DNA from: Flavobacterium psychrophilum
GTDB lineage: Bacteria > Bacteroidota > Bacteroidia > Flavobacteriales > Flavobacteriaceae
Reading direction: 5' to 3'
Length of the DNA stretch: 6,698 bases
Assembly (NCBI GenBank): GCA_945861915.1
Contig: CAMAWK010000126.1
Location: 1-6,698, forward strand
Shown here one piece after another: positions 1 to 5,901 of the stretch. The position numbers and the translations under genes are program-made. The notes below the pieces were generated by a model. It was not told the DNA's origin. It saw only the letters and a program-made list of their open reading frames with translations, and did not search any database. How positions within the stretch are numbered: position 1 is the first letter of the stretch; every line of letters starts with the position of its first letter.

Positions 1-711
1 GGCAATATCGAAGTCATTAGTGCTAAAGCCAAATCGAAAGAAATCGAAACCCAAAAAGCACAGTTAGAATATGATTTGGTGGTTTATCAAAAGCAATTGC
101 AATACTTTGTTCAAACGGATGAAAACATAGTTCCTGATGCTAATACACCTTTGCAATATGCCAATCCAACCGATTTGAATAACACTAAAGTAGAAGGATT
201 AGTAAACGATTATTACACACAGCAAATTTCTGTATACCAAAAAGAGGCCAATACTTTTAAAGCAATGCGAACACCAAAATTAGGTTTGGGTTACTTCGGA
301 CAAACCATCGATACCAAATCCTATTTTCAGGGTTTTACAGCAGGTTTACAAATTCCTTTATTTGGTGGAGCTAACACCGCTAAAGCCAAAGCATCTGGGA
401 TAAGTATTACACAATCCCAATTAGAATTAGACAAAAGTAAATTGACTTTAAAATTACAGAAAGAGGAATTACAAAATGAGTTTGAGAAACAAAAAAGCGC
501 CTTAGTGTATTACCAAAACGAAGGATTACAATATGCCGAACAAATCATCACAACAGCTCAAAAAAGCTATGCCAATGGTGATATGAGTTACTGGTCATAC
601 ATCAGTTTTTTAAACCAAGCTATTGACATCAAAAAGCAAAATGCAGAAGCCGTTAATACTTACAATCAAAGTGCTATTCAATTGCAATTCCCATCATTCA
701 ACAACAATTAA
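1..711 (+). CDS. TolC-like outer-membrane efflux domain, 5'-truncated (possibly the C-terminus of a fused CusA/CzcA-TolC RND pump)
   Basis: The reading frame is open from base 1 to the TAA at 709-711, so 236 C-terminal residues are visible and the true start lies upstream. A TTG at 76 is only an internal codon, because in-frame sequence before it reads as the same kind of helix. The visible part has a long charged/Gln-rich helix (about residues 8-38), then a beta-strand section around residues 91-122 with GLGYFGQ and GLQIPLFGG, which is typical of the membrane-barrel/equatorial part of TolC/OEP proteins. A second long coiled-coil helix follows (about 130-230), with YWSYISFLNQAIDI near its end. 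TolC proteins form the trimeric outer-membrane channel of tripartite RND exporters. In many Bacteroidetes this domain is fused to the C-terminus of a CusA/CzcA inner-membrane pump. Whether this copy is fused or separate cannot be seen here. The adaptor gene starts 11 bases downstream, which supports one operon and one pump. Confidence 0.85.
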   Translation, partial: GNIEVISAKAKSKEIETQKAQLEYDLVVYQKQLQYFVQTDENIVPDANTPLQYANPTDLNNTKVEGLVNDYYTQQISVYQKEANTFKAMRTPKLGLGYFGQTIDTKSYFQGFTAGLQIPLFGGANTAKAKASGISITQSQLELDKSKLTLKLQKEELQNEFEKQKSALVYYQNEGLQYAEQIITTAQKSYANGDMSYWSYISFLNQAIDIKKQNAEAVNTYNQSAIQLQFPSFNNN

Positions 712-722
712 TATTCAACAAT

Positions 723-1991
723 ATGAAAAATATAATAATAAACAACAGTTTTAAAACAAGGATCAAAACCAATCTCTTGCTTCTTTCTTCTTGTTTCTTT
801 CTGCTAACTTCTTGTGGAGAAAAGAAAACCGAAGAAACCCACGAAGAAGAAAAATCAGAAACTGAAGTAGCATTAACTGCGACACAATTCAAAACTATTG
901 GTATCGAAACAGGTAGTATCGAAATGAAAAACCTAAATACCGTAATCAAAGCCAATGGTTATACAGCAGTTCCACCACAAAATATGGCGAATATATCAAC
1001 CTTGATTGGTGGTGTGGTAAAAGATATTTATGTGTTAGAAGGAACTTACGTTGCAAAAGGTAAAACTTTGGCAACCATTCAAAACCTAGAAGTTACAGAA
1101 ATGCAGGAAGATTACAATTCCGCAATGGCTAACATTGAATACCTACAATTAGAATACAACCGCCAAAAAACATTGAGTGATGAAAATGTAAATCCTCGCA
1201 AAACATTTCAAGAAGTTAAATCAAAACTGGCAGTTGAAAGAGCAAGGGCACAAGCCGCTAAAAATAAACTACAAGCATTACACGTAAGTTTAAGCGGTAG
1301 CACTTCATTAATTCCAATTGTTTCGCCAATAAGCGGCTATGTGGGCAAAATAAGTATAACCAAAGGTGCGTTCGCAGAAACAGGTGTTACGCTTTTTGAG
1401 GTAGTTGATAACAGCCAAATGCACTTGGATTTAAACGTGTTTGAAAAAGATTTAGGCAAAATTTCAGTAGGTCAAGAAGTTGATTTTGTACTAACAAATC
1501 AATCTAACAAATCTATTAAAGGAAAAATATTTGGTATCAACAAATCATTTTCTAATGAAAGTAAAACGGTTGCAGTACACGCAAAAATCAATCCAAACGA
1601 TGCAAAAGATTTAATTTCCGGAATGTATGTAGCTGCAAATATTAATATCACAAATCAAACAGTTCAGGCACTTCCAAAAGAGGCGGTTGTTAGAAATGGT
1701 GACAAATATTACATTTACATTCAAGAAGAACATCAAGAAGAAGCACCAAAAGTAAAAGAAGAAACGCACCAACATAAAGAAGGCGAAGTACATACAGAAC
1801 ACGCCGAAAGCGAAGAAGAAGGGCATAATGAAGTTCACTTCAAAGCAATTGAAGTTGTTCCTGGAACCACCGATTTAGGTTACACCGAAATAAAATTAGT
1901 CGAAGAAATTCCTGCCGATGCAAAAATTGTAATCAAAGGAGCATTCTATTTATTAGCAACTTCAAAAGGTGGCGGAGAACACGAACACTAA
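723..1991 (+). CDS. RND efflux periplasmic adaptor lipoprotein (CzcB/CusB family, membrane fusion protein)
   Basis: This 422-residue protein is the periplasmic adaptor linking an RND pump to its outer-membrane channel. Residues 18-31 form a lipoprotein signal ending in the lipobox LTSC (lipidated Cys31), followed by a Lys/Glu-rich linker. Residues about 90-120 (IGGVVKDIYVLEGTYVAKGK) are the first half of a lipoyl/barrel-sandwich domain. About 120-195 is an alpha-helical hairpin. About 199-228 (IVSPISGYVGKI) is the second lipoyl half, and about 230-315 is the beta-barrel. In the C-terminal membrane-proximal region, residues 337-372 are a His/Glu-rich insert with seven His, and the protein ends in HEH; these probably bind metal. 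The family exports divalent or monovalent heavy metals. The neighbouring Zn/Cd-type ATPase argues for Zn, Cd or Co (CzcB-like), but a Cu/Ag role (CusB-like) is not excluded. The start ATG at 723 puts the hydrophobic signal at the right place. Confidence 0.93.
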   Translation: MKNIIINNSFKTRIKTNLLLLSSCFFLLTSCGEKKTEETHEEEKSETEVALTATQFKTIGIETGSIEMKNLNTVIKANGYTAVPPQNMANISTLIGGVVKDIYVLEGTYVAKGKTLATIQNLEVTEMQEDYNSAMANIEYLQLEYNRQKTLSDENVNPRKTFQEVKSKLAVERARAQAAKNKLQALHVSLSGSTSLIPIVSPISGYVGKISITKGAFAETGVTLFEVVDNSQMHLDLNVFEKDLGKISVGQEVDFVLTNQSNKSIKGKIFGINKSFSNESKTVAVHAKINPNDAKDLISGMYVAANINITNQTVQALPKEAVVRNGDKYYIYIQEEHQEEAPKVKEETHQHKEGEVHTEHAESEEEGHNEVHFKAIEVVPGTTDLGYTEIKLVEEIPADAKIVIKGAFYLLATSKGGGEHEH

Positions 1992-2007
1992 CCAATACTT
2001 TTAAGTT

Positions 2008-2373
2008 ATGAAAATGAATACAGTAATGCCAAGTAATCTAATTCCTTTTTATAAAAAAGAGTTAGAAGCAGTTAAGGATAATTTACAGGCAGATAAATTA
2101 AATATGGCTTGGTATCATTTAGAAAGAGCACATATTATTGCACAAAAATATCCTTACGAACATACGTTTGTACATTGTAAAATGTTACAATTTGGAATGA
2201 AAATAAAAAGCTCAAAAGAAATTATCGGACAAATTCCACGATTACTCATTGGTGGCGTAAAATCATTTGTAGGTCAAGTCCCAGTAGGTAATACAGGTGG
2301 TGCTAATGTGCCACCTTTAAAACCAATGGAAATACCTATTGATATTAAAGAAATCTTAGAATTGAATTCGTAA
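2008..2373 (+). CDS. DUF3703-like small protein of unknown function
   Basis: This 121-residue protein has no signal peptide or membrane segment, so it is probably cytoplasmic. I recognise the pattern of the DUF3703 family, whose members are about this length: a helical N-terminal half with WYHLERAHIIAQKYP (about residues 35-49), an HxxML-x-G motif soon after (HCKMLQFG), then GQIPRLLIGG and a Gly/Pro-rich C-terminal signature, PVGNTGGANVPPLKPMEIP. The conserved His residues and one Cys could bind metal, but this is inference; no function is established that I know of. The gene sits 16 bases after the adaptor gene and 10 bases before the P1B ATPase gene, so it is almost certainly cotranscribed with metal export genes. 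ATG 2008 is taken as the start; an in-frame ATG at 2014 would shorten the protein by only two residues. Confidence 0.85.
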   Translation: MKMNTVMPSNLIPFYKKELEAVKDNLQADKLNMAWYHLERAHIIAQKYPYEHTFVHCKMLQFGMKIKSSKEIIGQIPRLLIGGVKSFVGQVPVGNTGGANVPPLKPMEIPIDIKEILELNS

Positions 2374-2383
2374 CTACTTTATT

Positions 2384-4375
2384 ATGGAACATCAACACAA
2401 ATACGATGCAAACGGCATACAAACCTGTTGCACACTCGAAGAAAAAATAAATAAAAAAACCGAGCATCATTCTGATGATGACGGACACGACCACGACCAT
2501 TCAAGCAAAGAAAAATCTACGTTTCGAATGTTCTTACCAGCAATTATAAGTTTTACACTATTACTTGTCGCAATTGGTTTTGATAATTATTTTACACAAT
2601 CGTGGTTTACAGGTTATGTTAGAATAGGGTGGTATATTGTCGCATACATTCCAGTAGGTTTTCCTGTTCTCAAAGAAGCTTTTGAAAGCATCCGTAAAGG
2701 CGAAATATTTTCAGAATTTCTGTTAATGTCCATAGCAACAATTGGAGCATTTGCCATTGGCGAATTTCCAGAAGGTGTTGCCGTAATGTTGTTTTATGCC
2801 ATTGGCGAAATATTTCAAACCTTGGCAGTACAAAGAGCAAAAGCCAATATTAAAACCTTACTTGACCAAAGACCTGACGAGGTGACTATTCTCGAAAACA
2901 ATGTTGCTAAAACTATCAAAGCATCAACGGCTCAAATTGGCGATATTATCCAACTCAAAGCAGGAGAAAAACTAGGTTTAGATGGAGAATTACTTTCTGA
3001 TACTGCATCTTTTAACACCGCTGCATTAACTGGCGAAAGTAAACCCGACACCAAAGCAAAAGGAGAAACTGTTTTAGCAGGAATGATAAACCTAAATTCG
3101 GTTTGCCAAGTAAAAGTAACGGTTGCTTACACCGATAGTAAACTATCCAAAATTCTCGAAATGGTGCAAGATGCTACCACCAAAAAAGCACCAACAGAAT
3201 TATTCATCAGAAAGTTTGCCAAGATTTATACGCCAATTGTTGTATTATTAGCCATTGTAATTTGTGTTGTTCCAATGCTTTTTGTAGATAATTATGTTTT
3301 TAGAGATTGGTTGTATCGTGCATTAGTGTTCTTGGTTATTTCGTGTCCTTGTGCTTTAGTAATCAGTATTCCTTTAGGTTATTTTGGCGGAATTGGAGCA
3401 GCTTCTAAAAACGGAATTTTATTTAAAGGAAGTAATTTTCTTGATGTGATGGCTACTATTCAAAACGTAGTAATGGATAAAACAGGCACAATGACAGAAG
3501 GCGTTTTTAAAGTGCAAGAAGTTGTTTTTAATGCCAATTTCAACAAAGATGAAATTCTGCAAATGGTCAATGCTTTAGAAAGTCAAAGTACACATCCAGT
3601 TGCAACAGCCATTCATCAATATGTTGGAAAAATTGACAACACAATCGAACTTAAAAATGTAGAAGAAATTTCAGGCCACGGATTAAAAGCAGACGTTAAA
3701 GGAAAAGAATTATTAGTTGGTAATTTCAAACTAATGGATAAATTTTCTATTTCGTATGATATTGATCCAACAACTATCGTTTACACTTTAATTGCTGTGG
3801 CTTATGATAAAAAATTTGTTGGTTATTTAACCATTGCTGACAGTATCAAAGAAGATGCAAAAATTACAATCGATAAACTAAAAGCATTAGGCATAAAAAC
3901 TACAATGTTAAGTGGCGATAAAGATAATGTGGTACAATTTGTGGCTCAAAAACTCGGAATTACAAATGCTTTTGGCGACTTACTTCCAGAAGATAAAGTA
4001 AACAAAGTAAAAGAAATAATTGCTAAAAATGAAACGGTAGCTTTCGTTGGTGATGGTGTAAATGACGCACCAGTAGTAGCATTGAGCAACGTAGGTATAG
4101 CAATGGGCGGTTTAGGAAGCGATGCAACTATAGAAACTGCCGATGTGGTTATTCAAGACGATATGCCTTCAAAAATTCCAATGGCAATAAACATAGGCAA
4201 ACAAACCAAAAAAATTGTTTGGCAAAATATTATGTTGGCATTTGTAGTAAAAGCAATAGTTTTAATACTCGGTGCAGGCGGTTTAGCCACAATGTGGGAA
4301 GCCGTTTTTGCCGATGTTGGCGTAGCATTATTAGCCATTTTAAATGCGGTTAGAATACAGCGAATGAAGTTTTAA
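2384..4375 (+). CDS. zntA: P1B-2-type heavy-metal-translocating ATPase (ZntA/CadA-like, Zn2+/Cd2+/Pb2+ export)
   Basis: This 663-residue inner-membrane pump uses ATP to export divalent metal from the cytoplasm. All core motifs are intact: TGES (216-219, actuator), the intramembrane metal site CPC (Cys321-Pro-Cys323), DKTGT with phosphorylated Asp365, the HP motif of the nucleotide domain (His404-Pro405), MLSGD (508-512) and GDGVND (556-561). Lys623 in the seventh helix and Asp644 in ADVGVALLAILNAVR of the eighth fit the P1B-2 signature and argue against a Cu+ pump. Instead of a ferredoxin-like HMA domain with GMTCxxC, the N-terminus (1-45) is a short tail with Cys15-Cys16 and a His/Asp-rich stretch (HHSDDDGHDHDH, 28-39), which explains why it is shorter than E. 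coli ZntA (about 730 residues). It is the last gene before an intrinsic terminator. Substrate choice among Zn, Cd, Pb and Co is inferred from motifs only. Confidence 0.95.
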   Translation: MEHQHKYDANGIQTCCTLEEKINKKTEHHSDDDGHDHDHSSKEKSTFRMFLPAIISFTLLLVAIGFDNYFTQSWFTGYVRIGWYIVAYIPVGFPVLKEAFESIRKGEIFSEFLLMSIATIGAFAIGEFPEGVAVMLFYAIGEIFQTLAVQRAKANIKTLLDQRPDEVTILENNVAKTIKASTAQIGDIIQLKAGEKLGLDGELLSDTASFNTAALTGESKPDTKAKGETVLAGMINLNSVCQVKVTVAYTDSKLSKILEMVQDATTKKAPTELFIRKFAKIYTPIVVLLAIVICVVPMLFVDNYVFRDWLYRALVFLVISCPCALVISIPLGYFGGIGAASKNGILFKGSNFLDVMATIQNVVMDKTGTMTEGVFKVQEVVFNANFNKDEILQMVNALESQSTHPVATAIHQYVGKIDNTIELKNVEEISGHGLKADVKGKELLVGNFKLMDKFSISYDIDPTTIVYTLIAVAYDKKFVGYLTIADSIKEDAKITIDKLKALGIKTTMLSGDKDNVVQFVAQKLGITNAFGDLLPEDKVNKVKEIIAKNETVAFVGDGVNDAPVVALSNVGIAMGGLGSDATIETADVVIQDDMPSKIPMAINIGKQTKKIVWQNIMLAFVVKAIVLILGAGGLATMWEAVFADVGVALLAILNAVRIQRMKF

Positions 4376-4395
4376 GGATAATTATTATTCAAATT

Positions 4396-4431
4396 AAAGG
4401 TGTTTGTTATACAATTTCAAACACCTTTTTT
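4396..4431 (+). terminator. Rho-independent terminator after the P1B ATPase gene
   Basis: A perfect 11-bp stem pairs AAAGGTGTTTG (4396-4406) with CAAACACCTTT (4418-4428) around an 11-nt loop. A run of six T (4426-4431) overlaps the 3' arm. It begins 20 bases after the ATPase stop codon, so it probably ends the efflux operon and separates it from the Cys-rich protein gene. Confidence 0.85.
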
Positions 4432-4487
4432 AATATTATAAATCTACATTTTAACAATTGATTAGTATAAAATCGATGTAATTTAAT

Positions 4488-4495
4488 TACCTTTG
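4488..4495 (+). promoter_or_regulatory. Candidate Bacteroidetes-type promoter -7 box for the Cys-rich protein gene
   Basis: TACCTTTG matches the TAnnTTTG consensus of the Bacteroidetes primary sigma factor exactly. It would put transcription start near 4501-4503, leaving a leader of about 12 bases before ATG 4514. The nearest upstream TTG (4458-4460) is 27 bases away, too far for a normal -33 element, so the promoter may be weak or activator-dependent. The position, between a terminator and a gene start, supports the call. Confidence 0.5.
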
Positions 4496-4499
4496 GTAC

Positions 4500-4509
4500 A
4501 TATCGATAT
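4500..4509. promoter_or_regulatory. Perfect 10-bp palindrome over the predicted transcription start (possible operator)
   Basis: ATATCGATAT is a perfect palindrome just downstream of the -7 box and 4 bases before the start codon. A second ATCGAT occurs at 4472-4477, so the -7 box is flanked by two ATCGAT copies (TGTA at 4477-4480 also mirrors TACA at 4497-4500). This layout could be an operator for a metal-responsive repressor, but short AT-rich palindromes also occur by chance and no regulator gene is visible. Confidence 0.25.
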
Positions 4510-4513
4510 AAAT

Positions 4514-4882
4514 ATGAATAAATTTCACATTTTAGTAGTTGCATTATTTGGTTTCTTATTGATGCCAAGTAATTCTTTTGCGTGTGGAACTAAAACCGAA
4601 AAATCGTGTTGCAAAAAAGAAACAACTTCTAAAACAGAAAAAAAAGACTGTTGCAACAATAAACAACACTCAAAAGACAAAGACAATAGTTGTGGTGGAA
4701 AATGTGGACACTCAAACTGCACATCATCAACAACAGTAAATTTTAGTATAATTTCATCTTACGAAATTAATTTTAAAAATAATTCTTTTGATTTTTCAAT
4801 CGAAAAATCAAAATTTCACTATTCAAAAACCTTTATATCTTCGGGTTTTTATTCCATTTGGCTAATTCCTAAAATAGGCTAA
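4514..4882 (+). CDS. Small exported Cys-rich protein, putative metal-binding, function unknown
   Basis: This 122-residue protein starts at ATG 4514. An upstream in-frame TTG at 4493 is rejected because it lies inside the -7 box and would add polar residues before the signal peptide. Residues 1-23 are a signal peptide ending in NSFA, so the mature protein probably begins at Cys24; there is no good lipobox. Residues 24-69 are Lys-rich and hold eight Cys: Cys24, pairs at 32-33 and 46-47, then Cys60, 64 and 69 in SCGGKCGHSNC, with His52 and His66. This is metallothionein-like in composition but not in any motif I can name. Residues 70-122 have no Cys and alternate Phe/Ile/Ser as in beta-strands, ending GFYSIWLIPKIG. 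The gene lies between a Zn/Cd export operon and an HMA-DUF3347 gene, so periplasmic metal capture is a reasonable inference. The protein family has no name that I know. Confidence 0.75.
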   Translation: MNKFHILVVALFGFLLMPSNSFACGTKTEKSCCKKETTSKTEKKDCCNNKQHSKDKDNSCGGKCGHSNCTSSTTVNFSIISSYEINFKNNSFDFSIEKSKFHYSKTFISSGFYSIWLIPKIG

Positions 4883-4892
4883 ATACTTTTTT

Positions 4893-4936
4893 GACAACCA
4901 TAATTGGGTCTTGTCGAAAGCAAATACTTTGCTTTC
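4893..4936 (+). promoter_or_regulatory. Two adjacent hairpins in the leader of the HMA-DUF3347 gene
   Basis: The first hairpin pairs GACAA (4893-4897) with TTGTC (4911-4915), with CCA (4898-4900) able to pair with TGG (4905-4907) inside. The second, immediately next to it, is a perfect 9-bp stem, GAAAGCAAA (4916-4924) with TTTGCTTTC (4928-4936), around a 3-base TAC loop. What follows is AT-rich (AAATTTATTTATC), not a clean T run, so this may be a weak terminator for the Cys-rich gene or a leader structure. A near-consensus -7 box (TACTTTG, 4925-4931) overlaps the second hairpin, with a TTG at 4904-4906, 18 bases upstream. Confidence 0.4.
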
Positions 4937-4974
4937 AAATTTATTTATCTATAAAAAATTAAAATTTTATTACA

Positions 4975-5847
4975 ATGAAATCAATATCAAAAATATTGGT
5001 AGCAATTACAATATTGTTATCATTCACATCGTGCAATGCACAAATTAAAAACGCAAAAACAGAAACAGTTAAAATTTATGGAAACTGTGATATGTGCGAA
5101 AAAACAATTGAAAAAGCAGGAAATCTTAAAAAGATAGCCAAAGTAGATTGGAACGTAGATACAAAAATGGCAACTTTAACTTACGATAGTAAAAAAACCA
5201 ATCAAGATGCAATTTTAAAACGCATTGCATTATCAGGTTACGACAGCGACAAGTTTCTTGCACCAGATAACGCTTATTCAAAACTGCCTGGTTGTTGTCA
5301 ATACGACAGAGTAGCAAAAGTTCCAGTAAAAACTGAACCCAAAAAAGAAGTCGTGACAGAAAACCACAGCAATCACGCAAATCAAACTGAAATGTCAAAA
5401 GTTGAAGTTCAAGAAGTAAACCAACTAAAAGCCGTTTTTGACAATTATTTTGCTGTAAAAGATGCGTTAGTAAAAACAGATGGTAACACTGCGTCAGCAA
5501 AAGCAACAGCATTACTTTCAGCAATCAACGCTGTCAAAATGGAAACTTTAAAAACAGACGAACACAATGTTTGGATGAAAGTTTTGAAAAACATAAAAGA
5601 AGATGCCGAACATATTGCAGACACCAAAGATGCAAAACACCAAAGAGACCATTTTGACACGCTATCAAAAAACTTCTATGAGTTAATCAAAGTTTCAAAA
5701 CAAGAAACACCTACTTATTATCAATTTTGCCCAATGGCAAACAATGGTAAAGGTGCTAATTGGTTGAGCAAAGAAAATGTAGTTAAAAATCCTTACTATG
5801 GCTCTATGATGTTAAGTTGCGGAAAAGTAACAGAAACTATCAAATAA
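4975..5847 (+). CDS. Exported HMA-DUF3347 fusion protein (periplasmic or lipid-anchored metal-binding protein)
   Basis: This 290-residue protein has a signal peptide ending in FTSC (Cys20), a slightly loose lipobox, so it is probably a lipoprotein. Residues about 31-94 form a heavy-metal-associated (HMA, ferredoxin-like) domain with the metal motif GNCDMC (Cys38, Cys41) and the usual end, LSGYD. Cys107-Cys108 (PGCCQYD) follow. A Lys/His-containing linker (about 111-142, with NHSNHANQ) leads to a DUF3347 domain from about 148 to the end. Its C-terminal hallmark is YYQFCPMANNGKGANW (Cys252, Met254), then PYYGSMMLSCG (Met278, Met279, Cys282). DUF3347 is otherwise often seen at the end of Bacteroidetes CusB-like adaptors, and its Cys/Met/His residues suggest copper or silver binding (inference). 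It may be a periplasmic chaperone that passes metal to a pump or to the downstream multicopper oxidase. ATG 4975 is the only start giving a full signal peptide. Confidence 0.9.
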   Translation: MKSISKILVAITILLSFTSCNAQIKNAKTETVKIYGNCDMCEKTIEKAGNLKKIAKVDWNVDTKMATLTYDSKKTNQDAILKRIALSGYDSDKFLAPDNAYSKLPGCCQYDRVAKVPVKTEPKKEVVTENHSNHANQTEMSKVEVQEVNQLKAVFDNYFAVKDALVKTDGNTASAKATALLSAINAVKMETLKTDEHNVWMKVLKNIKEDAEHIADTKDAKHQRDHFDTLSKNFYELIKVSKQETPTYYQFCPMANNGKGANWLSKENVVKNPYYGSMMLSCGKVTETIK

Positions 5848-5856
5848 ATTTAATTT

Positions 5857-5886
5857 GGCGAAGCCAAAAAAGGCTTCGCCTTTTTT
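5857..5886 (+). terminator. Strong Rho-independent terminator after the HMA-DUF3347 gene
   Basis: A perfect GC-rich 9-bp stem pairs GGCGAAGCC (5857-5865) with GGCTTCGCC (5872-5880) around a six-A loop, followed by six T (5881-5886). It starts 9 bases after the stop codon. There is no A run before the 5' arm, so it looks directional for + strand transcription. Confidence 0.9.
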
Positions 5887-5887
5887 A

Positions 5888-5901
5888 TTCAATTAATTGA
5901 A
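5888..5901. repeat. Perfect 14-bp AT-rich palindrome upstream of the multicopper oxidase gene
   Basis: TTCAATTAATTGAA reads the same on both strands. It lies between the terminator's T run and the ATG at 5911, where a repressor or activator would be expected to act. A palindrome of this length could occur about once by chance in a window of this size and AT content, so an operator role is only a possibility. Confidence 0.3.

Noticed and set aside
76..711. A 211-residue protein starting at TTG 76
   Set aside because: The frame stays open to base 1 and reads as the same helical TolC-type sequence, so TTG 76 is an internal Leu codon of a truncated gene.
698..955. Minus-strand ORF of 85 codons
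   Set aside because: It overlaps the start of the adaptor lipoprotein gene in antisense. Its Leu/Ile/Phe-rich C-terminus is the mirror of Lys/Asn-rich codons, and it has no recognisable family.
1611..1838. Minus-strand ORF of 75 codons that looks like a membrane protein
   Set aside because: Its Phe-rich sequence is the antisense of the GAA/AAA/CAT-rich His/Glu insert of the adaptor, so the hydrophobicity is an artefact.
4153..4338. Minus-strand ORF of 61 codons
   Set aside because: Lies wholly within the conserved C-terminal helices of the P1B ATPase, with no start signal or family of its own.
2384..4375. Calling the ATPase a copper pump (CopA, P1B-1) because a multicopper oxidase is nearby
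   Set aside because: The P1B-1 residues of the last two helices are absent. Lys623 and Asp644 with DVG fit P1B-2, and there is no GMTCxxC domain.
4493..4513. TTG 4493 as start of the Cys-rich protein
   Set aside because: It lies inside the -7 promoter box and before the predicted transcription start. ATG 4514 gives a normal signal peptide.
4525..4722. Minus-strand ORF of 65 codons over the Cys-rich gene
   Set aside because: The plus-strand reading has a signal peptide, a promoter box and a patterned Cys set. The antisense reading has none of these.
4514..4882. Calling the Cys-rich protein a metallothionein
   Set aside because: Only composition supports it. The Cys spacing matches no metallothionein pattern I can name, and it has a signal peptide and a long Cys-free tail.
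5126..5660. Two overlapping minus-strand ORFs (5126-5524 and 5445-5660)
   Set aside because: Both are antisense shadows of the HMA-DUF3347 gene, whose domains are clear. The Leu-rich composition reflects plus-strand codons ending in A.
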